Below are positions 49,836 to 59,394 of a stretch of 61,575 nt of DNA, in pieces. The DNA lies in contig JAIYBB010000013.1 in the NCBI GenBank assembly GCA_027488735.1, positions 1 through 61,575 on the forward strand, given 5' to 3'. The stretch's first letter is position 1. The number at the start of each line of letters is the position of its first letter. Origin of the DNA: Comamonadaceae bacterium. Its GTDB lineage: Bacteria; Pseudomonadota; Gammaproteobacteria; Burkholderiales; Burkholderiaceae_C. The translations under genes were made by a program, and so were the position numbers. Under the pieces are notes generated by a model. It searched no databases, was not told the origin of the DNA, and worked only from the letters and a program-made list of their open reading frames with translations.

Positions 49836-52475
49836 ATGAACGCAACGACCTCCCATTTGCCCAAACTGTCGGTGGCCGACATACGCAAAACCTTTTTGGA
49901 TTTTTTCGCCGACAAAGGACATGCCGTGGTGGCCTCCAGCCCGTTGGTGCCGGGCAACGACCCGACGCTGATGTTCACCAACTCGGGCATGGTGCAGTTC
50001 AAAGATGTGTTTCTGGGCGAGGACAAGCGCTCGTATGTGCGCGCAGCCTCGGTACAAGCCTGTTTGCGCGCCGGTGGCAAACACAATGATTTGGAAAACG
50101 TGGGGTACACCGCACGCCATCACACCTTTTTCGAGATGCTGGGCAACTGGAGTTTTGGCGATTACTTCAAGCGCGACAGTTTGAAATGGGGTTGGGAGTT
50201 GTTGACGCAGGTGTACAAGTTGCCGCCCGAGCGCCTGCTGGTGACTGTGTATATCGACGATGACGAGGCCTACGATATTTGGCACAAAGACATCGGTTTG
50301 CCTGCCGACCGCATCGTTCGCATTGGCGACAACAAGGGCAAGAAATACGCGTCAGACAATTTTTGGATGATGGCCGACACCGGCCCTTGCGGTCCTTGCT
50401 CTGAAATTTTTTACGACCACGGCGCGCACATTCCCGGCGGCCCGCCCGGCAGCCCGGACGAAGACGGCGACCGCTTCATCGAAATCTGGAACCACGTGTT
50501 CATGCAGTTTGACATGCAACCCGACGGCAGCTTGAACAAACTGCCCGCGCCTTGCGTGGACACCGGCATGGGCTTGGAGCGCTTGGCCGCTATCTTGCAA
50601 CATGTGCACAGTAATTACGAGATCGATATTTTTGACGCGCTTATCAAAGCCGCTGCGCGCGAAACCGGTTGCGCTGATTTGCACAACAATTCGCTGCGCG
50701 TGATCGCTGACCATATTCGCGCGACCGCGTTTTTGGTGAGCGACGGCGTGATTCCCGGCAGCGAAGGCCGCGGTTATGTGCAGCGGCGCATCATCCGTCG
50801 CGCTATTCGTCATGGGTACAAGTTGGGTCAGAAGAAACCGTTTTTTCACAAACTGGTTGCCGACTTGGTTGCTCTCATGGGCGAGGCGTATCCGAGCTTG
50901 GCGGCGCAGGCTGAACGCATTACGGCAGTGTTGAAGACCGAGGAAGAGCGGTTTTATGAAACGCTCGCAACCGGCATGGAAATTTTGGATGCCAGTTTGC
51001 CTCATGGTGTCAATGTGCTCGCCGGTGAAGTTGCATTCAAATTGCACGACACCTATGGCTTTCCGCTGGACTTGACCAACGATGTATGCCGCGAGCGAAA
51101 CGTGTCAGTGGACGAAGCGGGTTTCCAAGCCGCGATGGAAAAACAAAAATCCCAAGCCCGCGCAGCCGGTAAATTCAAAATGGACAGGGCGTTGGAATAC
51201 AGCGGTGTCGGCAATGAATTTGTCGGCTACGAACACCTGAGTGCTGAGGCCAAAGTCACGGCTTTGTATCTCGATGGTGTTTCAGTGAAGGAAATGCAAG
51301 CCGGACAGCCGGGCGTGGTGGTGTTAGACCACACGCCTTTTTACGCCGAGAGCGGCGGTCAGGTCGGCGACCAAGGGCAGATCAGCGGCGGCAGTGCAGT
51401 GTTTGAAGTGGAAGACACGCTCAAAATCAAAGCCGATGTATTCGGTCACCACGGCCAATTAGCCAAGGGCAGTTTGAAAATCGGCGACAGCGTGGAAGCG
51501 CGCGTGGACACCGCGCTGCGCGCCGCCACGGTGCGCAACCACTCGGCCACGCATTTGATGCACAAAGCTTTGCGCGAAGTGCTGGGCGCACACGTGCAGC
51601 AAAAAGGCAGTTTGGTGAACAACGAGCGCACCCGCTTCGACTTTGCCCACACCGGGCCGATCACAGACGAGCAAATCCGCGAGATTGAACACAAGGTGAA
51701 CGCCGAGATATTGGCCAACGCCGACACGCAAGCGCGGGTCATGGACATAGAAGCGGCGCAAAAAACCGGTGCCATGATGTTGTTCGGCGAGAAATACGGC
51801 GACACGGTGCGCGTGCTCGACATCGGCAGCAGTCGCGAGTTGTGCGGCGGCACGCATGTGCACAGCACCGGCGACATTGGTTTGTTCAAAGTGGTGGCGC
51901 AAAGCGGCGTGGCCGCAGGCGTGCGCCGTATCGAAGCCGTGACCGGCGAACACGCATTGGCTTATGTGCAGCAGATGGAAGACACGGTGAACCAGGCTTG
52001 CGCCGCGCTCAAAGCCACGCCCGCCGAACTCAACCAGCGGCTGGCGCAATTGCTCGATCAAGTGCGCAGTCTGGAAAAAGACATGGGCGCGTTGAAAGGG
52101 AAGCTCGCTTCATCGCAAGGCGACGATTTGCTGGCCCAAGCCATCGATATCAAAGGCGTGAAACTGCTGGCCGCGTTGCTGCCCGGTGCAGACGCCAAAG
52201 CCTTGCGCGACACCTTGGACCAATTGAAAAACAAACTCAAAACCGCGGTGGTGGTGCTCGCCAGTGTGGACGGCGACAAGGTGCAACTCGCCGCTGGTGT
52301 GACCGCTGACACTTTAGGCAAAGTCAAAGCTGGTGAACTGGTGAATTTTGTTGCTCAGCAAGTCGGCGGCAAAGGCGGCGGCAAGCCCGACATGGCCATG
52401 GCTGGCGGCACCCAGCCTGCCGGTTTGGAAAAAGCGCTGGCAAGCGTGCAAGCTTGGGTCAATGAGCGTTTGTAA
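49836..52475 (+). CDS. alaS: Alanyl-tRNA synthetase
   Basis: Charges tRNA-Ala. The 879-aa protein has the class II catalytic core ([31 protein letters not shown]), the editing domain with [11 protein letters not shown] and the CGGTH zinc/editing motif, and a C-terminal domain (coiled coil and C-Ala). The start at 49836 ([12 protein letters not shown]) matches relatives; the frame stays open for 34 more codons upstream, which would place it in the promoter. Confidence 0.97.
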   Translation: MNATTSHLPKLSVADIRKTFLDFFADKGHAVVASSPLVPGNDPTLMFTNSGMVQFKDVFLGEDKRSYVRAASVQACLRAGGKHNDLENVGYTARHHTFFEMLGNWSFGDYFKRDSLKWGWELLTQVYKLPPERLLVTVYIDDDEAYDIWHKDIGLPADRIVRIGDNKGKKYASDNFWMMADTGPCGPCSEIFYDHGAHIPGGPPGSPDEDGDRFIEIWNHVFMQFDMQPDGSLNKLPAPCVDTGMGLERLAAILQHVHSNYEIDIFDALIKAAARETGCADLHNNSLRVIADHIRATAFLVSDGVIPGSEGRGYVQRRIIRRAIRHGYKLGQKKPFFHKLVADLVALMGEAYPSLAAQAERITAVLKTEEERFYETLATGMEILDASLPHGVNVLAGEVAFKLHDTYGFPLDLTNDVCRERNVSVDEAGFQAAMEKQKSQARAAGKFKMDRALEYSGVGNEFVGYEHLSAEAKVTALYLDGVSVKEMQAGQPGVVVLDHTPFYAESGGQVGDQGQISGGSAVFEVEDTLKIKADVFGHHGQLAKGSLKIGDSVEARVDTALRAATVRNHSATHLMHKALREVLGAHVQQKGSLVNNERTRFDFAHTGPITDEQIREIEHKVNAEILANADTQARVMDIEAAQKTGAMMLFGEKYGDTVRVLDIGSSRELCGGTHVHSTGDIGLFKVVAQSGVAAGVRRIEAVTGEHALAYVQQMEDTVNQACAALKATPAELNQRLAQLLDQVRSLEKDMGALKGKLASSQGDDLLAQAIDIKGVKLLAALLPGADAKALRDTLDQLKNKLKTAVVVLASVDGDKVQLAAGVTADTLGKVKAGELVNFVAQQVGGKGGGKPDMAMAGGTQPAGLEKALASVQAWVNERL

Positions 52476-52509
52476 TTTATTGTGATCCGCTCAGCCCGCC
52501 GGGTCTGCA

Positions 52510-53430
52510 TCAATCACTGGTGGTGATCCGCAATAAACGCTGACTCTGCCAGTCGCGTTCCTCGCCCGTGACCGGGTCTGTGAATGCGATGCGCTGAGCC
52601 AGCAGTTGCATGGGGCTGCTGAAATCATCGGCTTCATGCGGGCCGCGCAGCAGGTGCGGGTACAACTGATCGCCAGCAATCGGCACGCCCAAATTCATCA
52701 TGTGTATACGCAATTGATGGCGGTGACCAGTCAGCGGTTGCAAATCGTACAAAGCTTCATCGCCAATGCGTTTCAACATAGAAACGCGCGTTTCACTGTT
52801 GGTCTCGCCTGAAATTTCCTTAGACAAAAAAAACTGATCGCCTTCAACCAAGCGGCTGCGATGCACCAGCGGTAACTGCAAATCCGGTTTGAAAGCCGCC
52901 ACCGCTTGGTACCACTTGTGTACCTGGTGATGGCGAAACAAGGCGTGGTAAGGGTCCCGATCTTGCGCGCGTTTGCAAAACACCACCAAGCCCGCGGTCT
53001 CGCGGTCTATACGGTGAATCGGCGTCAGCGATTCACACGCGGTCAAGCGCTTGAGTTGCACCAGCAGACAGCTTTGCAGATAACGTCCGCCCGGTGTGAC
53101 CGGCATGAAATGCGGTTTGTCGGCCACCAGCACATGCTCGTCTTCAAACAGCACTTGTGCATCTTGCGGCAGGGTGGCTTCATGCGGCACGTCGCGGTAA
53201 TAAAAAATGAATTGGTGCGCTGAATAGGGTTCATCCGGTTCGACCGTGCTGCCGTCCTCGTGCAGCACATGGCCTTTGTGGATGCGCGCGACCCATTCCT
53301 CACGGCCAATGGCCGAAAAACGATGGCACAAAAAATCCAGAATCGTGGCCCAGTCCCCAGTTGGCAAGCGTACGCGCGACGCACTAACACCAAGATGCAT
53401 GGGTAAAAGTTTGGGCGATGACGTATTCAT
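52510..53430 (-). CDS. RluA-family pseudouridine synthase (larger form)
   Basis: A 306-aa pseudouridine synthase with the catalytic HRIDRETAGLVVF motif (Asp near residue 141), VLVADKPHFMPV, and LTGHRHQLRIHM. An S4-like N-terminal segment (ILDFLCHRFSAIGREEW...IHKGHV) precedes it. It belongs to the same superfamily as 4680-5306 but to another branch (the uncharacterised RluA group with VTPGGRYLQ). RNA target unknown. Confidence 0.86.
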   Translation of the reverse strand: MNTSSPKLLPMHLGVSASRVRLPTGDWATILDFLCHRFSAIGREEWVARIHKGHVLHEDGSTVEPDEPYSAHQFIFYYRDVPHEATLPQDAQVLFEDEHVLVADKPHFMPVTPGGRYLQSCLLVQLKRLTACESLTPIHRIDRETAGLVVFCKRAQDRDPYHALFRHHQVHKWYQAVAAFKPDLQLPLVHRSRLVEGDQFFLSKEISGETNSETRVSMLKRIGDEALYDLQPLTGHRHQLRIHMMNLGVPIAGDQLYPHLLRGPHEADDFSSPMQLLAQRIAFTDPVTGEERDWQSQRLLRITTSD

Positions 53431-53470
53431 TCAAGCTCAGTGATCTGTGAACCAGCTTTTGCAAAGACTA

Positions 53471-54175
53471 TCAAGCTTTTGTAAAAACCAAATCCCAAAC
53501 CCCGTGTCCGAGCTTCAAGCCCCGGTTCTCAAACTTGGTCAGAGGGCGGTAGGCTGGTTGTTCGCTGTAGCCGTCTTCGCGCTGGCTGGCGTTGACCAGA
53601 GCAGGTTCGGCTTGCAACACATGCAGTATGTGTTCAGCATAAGGTTGCCAGTCGGTCGCACAGTGAATGTAGCCGCCGGGTTTGAGCCGCTTGACCAGTT
53701 CATTCACAAAAGGCGTTTGTATCAAACGGCGTTTGTTGTGCCGCAGTTTGTGCCAAGGGTCGGGAAAAAAAATATGCACGCCGTCCAAACTGTCTGCGGT
53801 CAGCATGTGTTCCATCACTTCCACAGCGTCGTGTTGCAGTATGCGGATATTGTCTATGCCGAGTTCGCCCATGTGCTTGAGCAATGCGCCCACGCCGGGT
53901 TCGTGTACTTCGCAGCACAGAAAGTTATCTAGCGGTCTGACTTTGGCGATTTGTGCAGTGGCATCCCCCATGCCAAAACCAATTTCTAAAATCAAAGGAG
54001 CGACACGGCCAAAAGAGGCTTGGGCATTGAAAGCATGGCGATCAAACGGCAGCACAAAACGCGGGCCCAACTCCGCCAAGGCTTTGGCCTGACCGCTGGT
54101 GGTGCGACCGGCTCGGGTGACAAAACTTTTGATGGTTTTAGGGTGGGCGATGTGCGCGGGGGCTTGGTTGTTCAT
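53471..54175 (-). CDS. trmB: tRNA (guanine-N7-)-methyltransferase TrmB
   Basis: Makes m7G46 in tRNA using SAM. The 234-aa protein has [13 protein letters not shown] (SAM-binding), the [18 protein letters not shown] signature and the C-terminal [19 protein letters not shown]. The start at 54175 ([13 protein letters not shown]) is chosen; a longer frame overlaps gluQ. The gene lies after gluQ on the same strand, both acting on tRNA. Confidence 0.95.
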   Translation of the reverse strand: MNNQAPAHIAHPKTIKSFVTRAGRTTSGQAKALAELGPRFVLPFDRHAFNAQASFGRVAPLILEIGFGMGDATAQIAKVRPLDNFLCCEVHEPGVGALLKHMGELGIDNIRILQHDAVEVMEHMLTADSLDGVHIFFPDPWHKLRHNKRRLIQTPFVNELVKRLKPGGYIHCATDWQPYAEHILHVLQAEPALVNASQREDGYSEQPAYRPLTKFENRGLKLGHGVWDLVFTKA

Positions 54176-54221
54176 GGCGGGTCGAAAAAATTTTGTCCAT
54201 TGTGCCTGCGCAGACGACGAC

Positions 54222-55121
54222 TCAGCCAGTGATTCCCCATTTGTCACGCCATTGCATCACCCACTCCGCCAAGGCTTGGGCGCACGTCTTGGCATGACTA
54301 GGCTGTAACTGCAAGACTTTGGCGGCGGCTTGCAACGCGGCCAAGCCCTGTTCAGATGTGGCGACTTCCAAAGGCTGCGCGCCGTTTTGCTTGGAGAGTT
54401 TTTTCCCATCCGCTGCCAGCACCAGTGAGGTGTGCATATAGATGGGAGTGGGCAAACCCAGTGCTTGCTGCAACAACAATTGTCTGGGGGTGTTGTCAGC
54501 CAAGTCTTCTCCACGCACCACATGCGTGATGCCTTGTGCAGCGTCGTCAACCACCACGGCCAACTGATAGGCCCACAAGCCAACACTGCGCAACAGCACG
54601 AAGTCGCCCACAGAGGTCGCCAGATGTTGCTGCTGATCACCAAGGCGTCTGTCATGCCAATGCAAAACTTGCGTATCTGCCTTGAACCTCATAGACATAC
54701 CAACATGAAACGGCAAAGACAAACCGCGACAAGTGCCGGGGTAGGGCAGATCACGGTGACGCTCAGAGACGACGCCCTGCTCGAGCAATGCTTTGGCGAT
54801 ATCAGCGCGCGAGCATTGGCACGCATACACAGACTGCTGTTTTATCAATTGATTTAAAGCGTGTTGGTAATGGCTTGCCCGTTGAGATTGCCACACCACG
54901 GGTTCATCGCTGTGCAGTCCGCAGCTTGCCAGTTGCGCCAATTGATGCTGGGCAGCATCCACTGAACACCGTGGCCCATCCACATCTTCGATACGCACCA
55001 ACCATGCACCGCGCTGCGCTTTTGCATCCAGCCAACTGGCCAATCCTGCCACCAAAGAACCGGCATGCAGCGGCCCGGTTGGCGAGGGGGCAAAGCGGCC
55101 ACGGTAGGTCATAAACAGCAT
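54222..55121 (-). CDS. gluQ: Glutamyl-Q tRNA(Asp) synthetase
   Basis: Attaches Glu to queuosine in tRNA-Asp. The 299-aa protein has the class I catalytic core without an anticodon domain: [20 protein letters not shown] (HIGH-like HAGS), a CQCSRADI zinc-type Cys pair, and KKLSKQNGA in place of KMSKS. The ATG at 55112 (MTYRGRF) is an alternative to 55121. With QueG (12083-13246) it connects to queuosine modification. Confidence 0.93.
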   Translation of the reverse strand: MLFMTYRGRFAPSPTGPLHAGSLVAGLASWLDAKAQRGAWLVRIEDVDGPRCSVDAAQHQLAQLASCGLHSDEPVVWQSQRASHYQHALNQLIKQQSVYACQCSRADIAKALLEQGVVSERHRDLPYPGTCRGLSLPFHVGMSMRFKADTQVLHWHDRRLGDQQQHLATSVGDFVLLRSVGLWAYQLAVVVDDAAQGITHVVRGEDLADNTPRQLLLQQALGLPTPIYMHTSLVLAADGKKLSKQNGAQPLEVATSEQGLAALQAAAKVLQLQPSHAKTCAQALAEWVMQWRDKWGITG

Positions 55122-55195
55122 GGAGAAATAAAAAATTCAATCAAATCAATGAGTTGCGAGGATTATAGGGGGAGTATGAAGTGGCAAAAATAGAC

Positions 55196-55239
55196 TGTAA
55201 ATAAATATTGACATATTTGAGTGTCAATCTAGAATCACT
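55196..55239 (+). promoter_or_regulatory. Sigma-70 promoter of the puc operon overlapped by two PpsR/CrtJ-type sites
   Basis: TTGACA (55208-55213) and TAGAAT (55230-55235) are spaced by 16 bp, a good sigma-70 promoter. A TGT-N12-ACA site (55196-55213) covers the -35, and TGT-N12-ACT (55222-55239), one base off the consensus, covers the -10. PpsR/CrtJ represses photosynthesis genes in oxygen through TGT-N12-ACA. The start of pucB is about 100 bp downstream, giving a long 5' leader (about 55245-55340) that holds GGCC-rich hairpins (near 55269-55283). Confidence 0.7.
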
Positions 55240-55340
55240 TTGAATCCGTAAGGGATTAAGGCATTTGTGGCCATGGGGGCCATAAATAACCCTCGTGCGG
55301 GTTTTGCACGGACGTGAAAATCTTTCAAGGAGATAACACC

Positions 55341-55487
55341 ATGTCAGACAAAGTAGGCCCAACAGGCCTGACAGAAGCCGAGTCAGAAGAAATTCATCGG
55401 CACCTCATCCAAGGGACTCAAATCTTTGGAATGATTGCAGCGTTGGCACACCTGCTGGCGTACATTTATTCCCCTTGGCTGAAATAA
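55341..55487 (+). CDS. pucB: Light-harvesting complex 2 beta subunit
   Basis: A 48-aa antenna polypeptide binding bacteriochlorophyll and carotenoid. It has the beta-type start GPTGLTEAESEEIHRHLIQG, the haem-like conserved His in AALAHLLAYIYSPWLK, and a single TM. AAGGAG lies eight bases upstream. The LH2 (puc) type is judged from the SGLT/TGLTEAE N-terminus, the pairing with pucA and the downstream pucC. Confidence 0.92.
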   Translation: MSDKVGPTGLTEAESEEIHRHLIQGTQIFGMIAALAHLLAYIYSPWLK

Positions 55488-55499
55488 AAGGAGCACCAC

Positions 55500-55691
55500 A
55501 TGATCTACGGAAAAATCTGGACAGTGGTCAAACCTTCTGTCGGCATTCCTATCTTCCTCGCCGCAGTTGCTATCGGATCCTTTTCGGTGCACTTGGCATT
55601 GACCCTGAACACCACATGGGTCAAGAAATTTTTGAATGGAAGTGCAGCAAGCGCAGCAGTCGTACAGACTGTCAAAACGCCTACTGCCTGA
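55500..55691 (+). CDS. pucA: Light-harvesting complex 2 alpha subunit
   Basis: A 63-aa alpha polypeptide. It starts MIYGKIWTVVKPSVGIPIFL, the LH2 alpha hallmark, with the bacteriochlorophyll-ligating His in SVHLALTLNTTWV and an Ala-rich C-terminal extension after NGSAAS. It follows pucB by 12 bp with AAGGAG before the ATG. Confidence 0.94.
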   Translation: MIYGKIWTVVKPSVGIPIFLAAVAIGSFSVHLALTLNTTWVKKFLNGSAASAAVVQTVKTPTA

Positions 55692-55714
55692 CACAAAAAA
55701 TTTCTTTGTGTGAT

Positions 55715-55746
55715 GGGCCGGAATGCACCCATTCCGGTCCATTTTT
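55715..55746 (+). terminator. Hairpin/attenuator between pucA and pucC
   Basis: GGGCCGGAATG (55715-55725) pairs with CATTCCGGTCC (55730-55740) and is followed by ATTTTT. It is only three bases before the pucC start, leaving no room for a normal ribosome site. It probably lets antenna mRNA accumulate over pucC mRNA. Confidence 0.75.
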
Positions 55747-55749
55747 CAA

Positions 55750-57114
55750 ATGAATAGCACCGTCGCTAAACCCTCCAAAAGCTGGACTAAATTCGGCGCC
55801 AAGTTTCTGCCATTTGCAGATGTGGCCTCCGAGACATTGCCGCTTAGCCGGTTATTGCGTTTGTCTTTGTTTCAAATTTCTGTCGGCATGGCACTCGCCA
55901 TGTTGATCGGCACACTCAACCGCGTGATGATTGTTGAGTTGCACGTACCGGCTTCATTGGTGGCAGTCATGGTGTCACTGCCCTTGCTGTTCGCCCCGTT
56001 TCGCGCCCTGATTGGATTTCGCTCAGACCACCACCGGTCACATTTGGGCTGGCGCCGCGTTCCCTATATTTGGATGGGTACTTTGCTGCAGTTTGGCGGC
56101 TTTGCCATCATGCCATTTGCACTGCTGGTGCTGGGTGGTCTGGGTCAGGCAAGTCACGCTCCGCCTTGGGTGGGTCACTTAGGTGCGGGCATGGCATTTT
56201 TATTGGTGGGTGCGGGCTTGCACACCACCCAAACCGTTGGATTGGCTTTGGCCACAGATTTAGCGCCTGCGCAAGACCGTCCCAAAGTGGTCGGATTGAT
56301 GTATGTCATGTTGTTGGTGGGTGTGATTTTCAGTTCCATCGTGTTTGGCCATGTGTTGGAAGATTTCACCCCAGGCACATTGATTCGAACCGTGCAGGCG
56401 GCTGCGGTTTTGACCATTTGTTTGAATGTGATTGCTCTTTGGAAACAAGAGGGCAGATCGCGCGACCGGCCACCTGGGGTGTATGCAGAGGACCCAGACT
56501 TTTTGTCGTCTTTCAAATTGTTTTGCAGGGGTGAAAACGCAGTTCGCCGATTGTGGGCGATTGGCCTAGGCACCATGGCCTTCACCATGGAAGATATTTT
56601 GCTCGAACCATTTGGCGGTGAAATTCTGGGTTTGAGCGTTTCCCAAACCACTTACTTGACTGCTTTTCTTGCCACGGGGGGCTTGGTCGGTTTTGCTTGG
56701 GCTTCTCATGTGCTGGGCAAAGGCGCGGACCCTTTCAAGATGGCCCGTCGTGGTGCCCTGGTCGGCATTCCCGCGTTCTGTGCCGTTATTTTTTCAGCAC
56801 CCCAAGCCTCTGTTCTGATGTTTACTGCCGGTGTGGTTTTCATTGGCTTTGGCGCTGGTTTATTTGGTCACGGGACATTGACCGCCACCATGAACAGCGC
56901 TCCGCCCGGACAGGCCGGCTTGGCATTGGGTGCCTGGGGTGCGGTTCAAGCTTCTACAGCAGGTTTGGCCATGGCCTTGGGTGGTATTTTGCGAGACCTC
57001 GCTGCGCAACTCACGTCTTCGGCGAATGCATATTCCATTGTGTATAGTCTGGAAATCGTCTTGTTAATAATGACGGTTTTGATCATGAACCCCTTGGTAA
57101 AAACCAAGTCTTGA
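55750..57114 (+). CDS. pucC: PucC/LhaA family light-harvesting assembly protein
   Basis: PucC belongs to the BCD (bacteriochlorophyll delivery) branch of the MFS and is needed for LH2 assembly. The 454-aa protein has about 12 TM segments and the family's RLLRLSLFQISVGMALAML N-terminal segment, LIGFRSDHHRSHLGWRRVPY loop and GTMAFTMEDILLEPFGGEIL motif. The start MNSTVAKPSKSW is at 55750; an upstream in-frame ATG (55723) lies in the hairpin. It is the third gene of the puc operon. Confidence 0.93.
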   Translation: MNSTVAKPSKSWTKFGAKFLPFADVASETLPLSRLLRLSLFQISVGMALAMLIGTLNRVMIVELHVPASLVAVMVSLPLLFAPFRALIGFRSDHHRSHLGWRRVPYIWMGTLLQFGGFAIMPFALLVLGGLGQASHAPPWVGHLGAGMAFLLVGAGLHTTQTVGLALATDLAPAQDRPKVVGLMYVMLLVGVIFSSIVFGHVLEDFTPGTLIRTVQAAAVLTICLNVIALWKQEGRSRDRPPGVYAEDPDFLSSFKLFCRGENAVRRLWAIGLGTMAFTMEDILLEPFGGEILGLSVSQTTYLTAFLATGGLVGFAWASHVLGKGADPFKMARRGALVGIPAFCAVIFSAPQASVLMFTAGVVFIGFGAGLFGHGTLTATMNSAPPGQAGLALGAWGAVQASTAGLAMALGGILRDLAAQLTSSANAYSIVYSLEIVLLIMTVLIMNPLVKTKS

Positions 57115-57160
57115 TTACCGCGTCATTTTCAGTCAACCCCACACACCAGGAGAAACTACC

Positions 57161-57247
57161 ATGGAAGTTAAAACTGTTTTATTCATCATGTGGATCATCG
57201 TCATGATTTTCCTGCTGGCAAACTGGCTCAACAAACCGCGTCGCTGA
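57161..57247 (+). CDS. 28-aa single-TM peptide at the end of the puc operon
   Basis: A short frame (MEVKTVLFIMWIIVMIFLLA, ending NKPRR) after pucC, with a clear CAGGAGAAA ribosome site nine bases before the ATG. It codes for one hydrophobic helix with a basic C-terminus. Such small proteins accompany light-harvesting complexes in some phototrophs (for example gamma-type or PucE-like subunits), but I do not recognise the sequence. It converges on the amine oxidase gene, only 2 bp apart. Confidence 0.6.
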   Translation: MEVKTVLFIMWIIVMIFLLANWLNKPRR

Positions 57248-57249
57248 GC

Positions 57250-58305
57250 CTATCGGACGGGCTTTTTGTCAGCTATGCGCAGGGCCAAGCTCAGCCCGCT
57301 GACAAAAGCGTCTTCGACGCGATGTCCCAGCAGCCAGTCGCCGCACACCCCAAGGTTTAACTTCGGGTCCCACAGGTGCTTTTTGCCCAGCGGTTGAACA
57401 GTTTTGGCGTAACGCCACAAATGCGTTTGTGCGAACCCTGGTTCTGCACGGATACCGGTCAATTCAGAAAACGCCTTTAACAACTTGTCCTGCACCCGCT
57501 GTGCATCATCTTCTAAATGGTGTTGTGACCATTGCGCACTGGCCTGAACAGTCCAGCGCTCTACAGATGAGCGTCCAGGTTTGGAGGACTCTCTGCATAT
57601 CCAAGCGACCCGATGGTGGGTGCTGCGTGCGGCGTTCCACTGGGGGCCCAAATGGTTCATGGTGGGTTGCGCCAGCGGATAGGCCAGCATCAAGGTCCAA
57701 CAAGGGGTAACCTCAACACCAGACATGTCGCGCAGTCCGTTAAAACCGGCTGCAGGCGCACCCGACTGACGCAGCAAATAGTCGGCTTGCACATGGGGAA
57801 TGGCCAACACCACTTGGTCAAAGCCAGTGTGCAAAGCCCCATCACTGCAAGCAATGTCCCAGATCTTGCCCGAAGCACGCGATTTCTGTAAGAACTGGAC
57901 TTGCGACTCCAGATGCAAAGCATTCGCGTCTTGCAAAGGTTGCGCCCAGTGTCGCAACAGACTGTTCATTCCGGGGGCGGCCACAAAATGCGGTTCACGC
58001 AAAGGCAGTGGCGCCTCTATGACACGACCCAAGGGATCCAATACACGAACCGCATTCGCGCTCCAAGCGCGGCAAATTTCTGGCGTGCCAGGCACGCTGG
58101 TGACGGCTTTCATAAATTGCGGGTCACGGATCGTGAAATATTGCGCTCCATGGTCAAAGTTGCCGTAGGGCGTGTTTCGCGTGGACATGCGGCCACCTGC
58201 ACCATGGCTTTTTTCGAACACACTGACCCGGTGACCTGCTTGCATCAGAGTTCGGGCGACTGCGATACCGGCCATGCCGGCGCCAATGACAGCTGTATTT
58301 TTCAT
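57250..58305 (-). CDS. FAD-dependent amine oxidase/renalase-like oxidoreductase
   Basis: A 351-aa flavoprotein with the dinucleotide motif AVIGAGMAGIAVARTL (residues 5-20), the EKSHGAGGRMSTR segment, and FDHGAQYFTIRD, typical of the renalase/NAD(P)/FAD-dependent oxidoreductase group. A C-terminal GVCGDWLLGHRVEDAFVSG closes the FAD site. The substrate is unknown. It is 9 bp downstream of the LysR gene on the same strand. Confidence 0.88.
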   Translation of the reverse strand: MKNTAVIGAGMAGIAVARTLMQAGHRVSVFEKSHGAGGRMSTRNTPYGNFDHGAQYFTIRDPQFMKAVTSVPGTPEICRAWSANAVRVLDPLGRVIEAPLPLREPHFVAAPGMNSLLRHWAQPLQDANALHLESQVQFLQKSRASGKIWDIACSDGALHTGFDQVVLAIPHVQADYLLRQSGAPAAGFNGLRDMSGVEVTPCWTLMLAYPLAQPTMNHLGPQWNAARSTHHRVAWICRESSKPGRSSVERWTVQASAQWSQHHLEDDAQRVQDKLLKAFSELTGIRAEPGFAQTHLWRYAKTVQPLGKKHLWDPKLNLGVCGDWLLGHRVEDAFVSGLSLALRIADKKPVR

Positions 58306-58314
58306 GCCCTGACT

Positions 58315-59289
58315 CTACACCCTTGCGGCACCTGGCGAACCCATGGCTTGTCCTAATAAAGCTTGGCGAGTGTGCGCATGTTTGAGCTGCGACAACCACC
58401 ATTGCAAGGCTCGGTCTCCTGCTGGGGCAGTGCGGTGTCTTGGGTGGTCTCGCCAAGCATAGGTAATTTTGCCGCTGCGTTGCGGGCGCAGCACGGTGCA
58501 TTCCACCAACTCGCCGCGCTCTATGTAGGGCCTGGCCATGGGTTCAGGCAAAAAGCCAGCGCCCATGCCCCGCAATTGGGCATCGAGCTTGGCAGCCATG
58601 CTTGCCACAGTGAGCACATCCTGTCCGGCCAGCAGACCTATGGTGATGCCACTGCCTTGGGGGACCGAGTCAGCGACAGCCACCGCACGGTGAGCGCGAA
58701 CATCGGCATCGCTCAAGGGCTGGCTGGCCGTCGCGAGCGCATGGCCCGGTGCAACCGCGAACACAAATTGCATCACCGGGCCGATTTCCTCAAACCGCAA
58801 CCCAGAGGGAAGGTCCTCTTGGAGGACCACACCGATGGCTAAGTCTGCCTGCCCGGATGTCAACGCATACAGGGTTCCGCTGAGCGTTTCTTCTCGCAAA
58901 CGCAAGCGAGTGGGCGGGTTGGCTTCAAAAAAATGCTGGCACAAATCCATCACCACAGGCTGTTGAATGATGGTGTCAATAACCACGGTGAACTGGCTTT
59001 CCCAGCCAGTGGCCACCCGTTTGATTCGGTGGGCAATGCTGTCCATATCGTTGAGCAGGCGCATGCCTTCGCTTAGCAACTCGGTGCCAGCCGCTGTCAA
59101 TTTCGCCTGCCGCGAGGATCTGTCAAAGAGCAACACGTCCAGTGATTCTTCCATCTGCCGCACCCGGTAGCTCAGTGCGCTGGGCACCAAACCCATTTCG
59201 CGGGCGGCAGCCGCAAAACTGCCCAAGCGTGCAATGGTTTGCAGCATGGTCAGGCTTTCGGGGGTCAATACGTCTCTGGCAAAGTTCAT
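58315..59289 (-). CDS. LysR family transcriptional regulator
   Basis: A 324-aa LTTR with the HTH FAAAAREMGLVPSALSYRVR near residues 25-44 and the periplasmic-binding-protein-like effector domain. It is divergent from a pirin gene across 105 bp that holds a T-N11-A palindrome, so pirin is its likely target, as commonly found for LysR/pirin pairs. Confidence 0.92.
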   Translation of the reverse strand: MNFARDVLTPESLTMLQTIARLGSFAAAAREMGLVPSALSYRVRQMEESLDVLLFDRSSRQAKLTAAGTELLSEGMRLLNDMDSIAHRIKRVATGWESQFTVVIDTIIQQPVVMDLCQHFFEANPPTRLRLREETLSGTLYALTSGQADLAIGVVLQEDLPSGLRFEEIGPVMQFVFAVAPGHALATASQPLSDADVRAHRAVAVADSVPQGSGITIGLLAGQDVLTVASMAAKLDAQLRGMGAGFLPEPMARPYIERGELVECTVLRPQRSGKITYAWRDHPRHRTAPAGDRALQWWLSQLKHAHTRQALLGQAMGSPGAARV

Positions 59290-59304
59290 TCAAGGCCTTA
59301 TCCA

Positions 59305-59317
59305 TCAAATAAATTGA
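59305..59317. promoter_or_regulatory. LysR-type T-N11-A box in the LysR/pirin gap
   Basis: TCAA-N5-TTGA is a perfect 13-bp inverted repeat with the T-N11-A spacing of LysR binding sites, 16 bp from the LysR start and 78 bp from pirin. Confidence 0.55.
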
Positions 59318-59394
59318 ATGATGCCATCAATCGGCGCAACCTTCCCAACCCCGTGTCCGATTTACAGTGAAAGTCTTGAAAAGCAAGGCCACAC

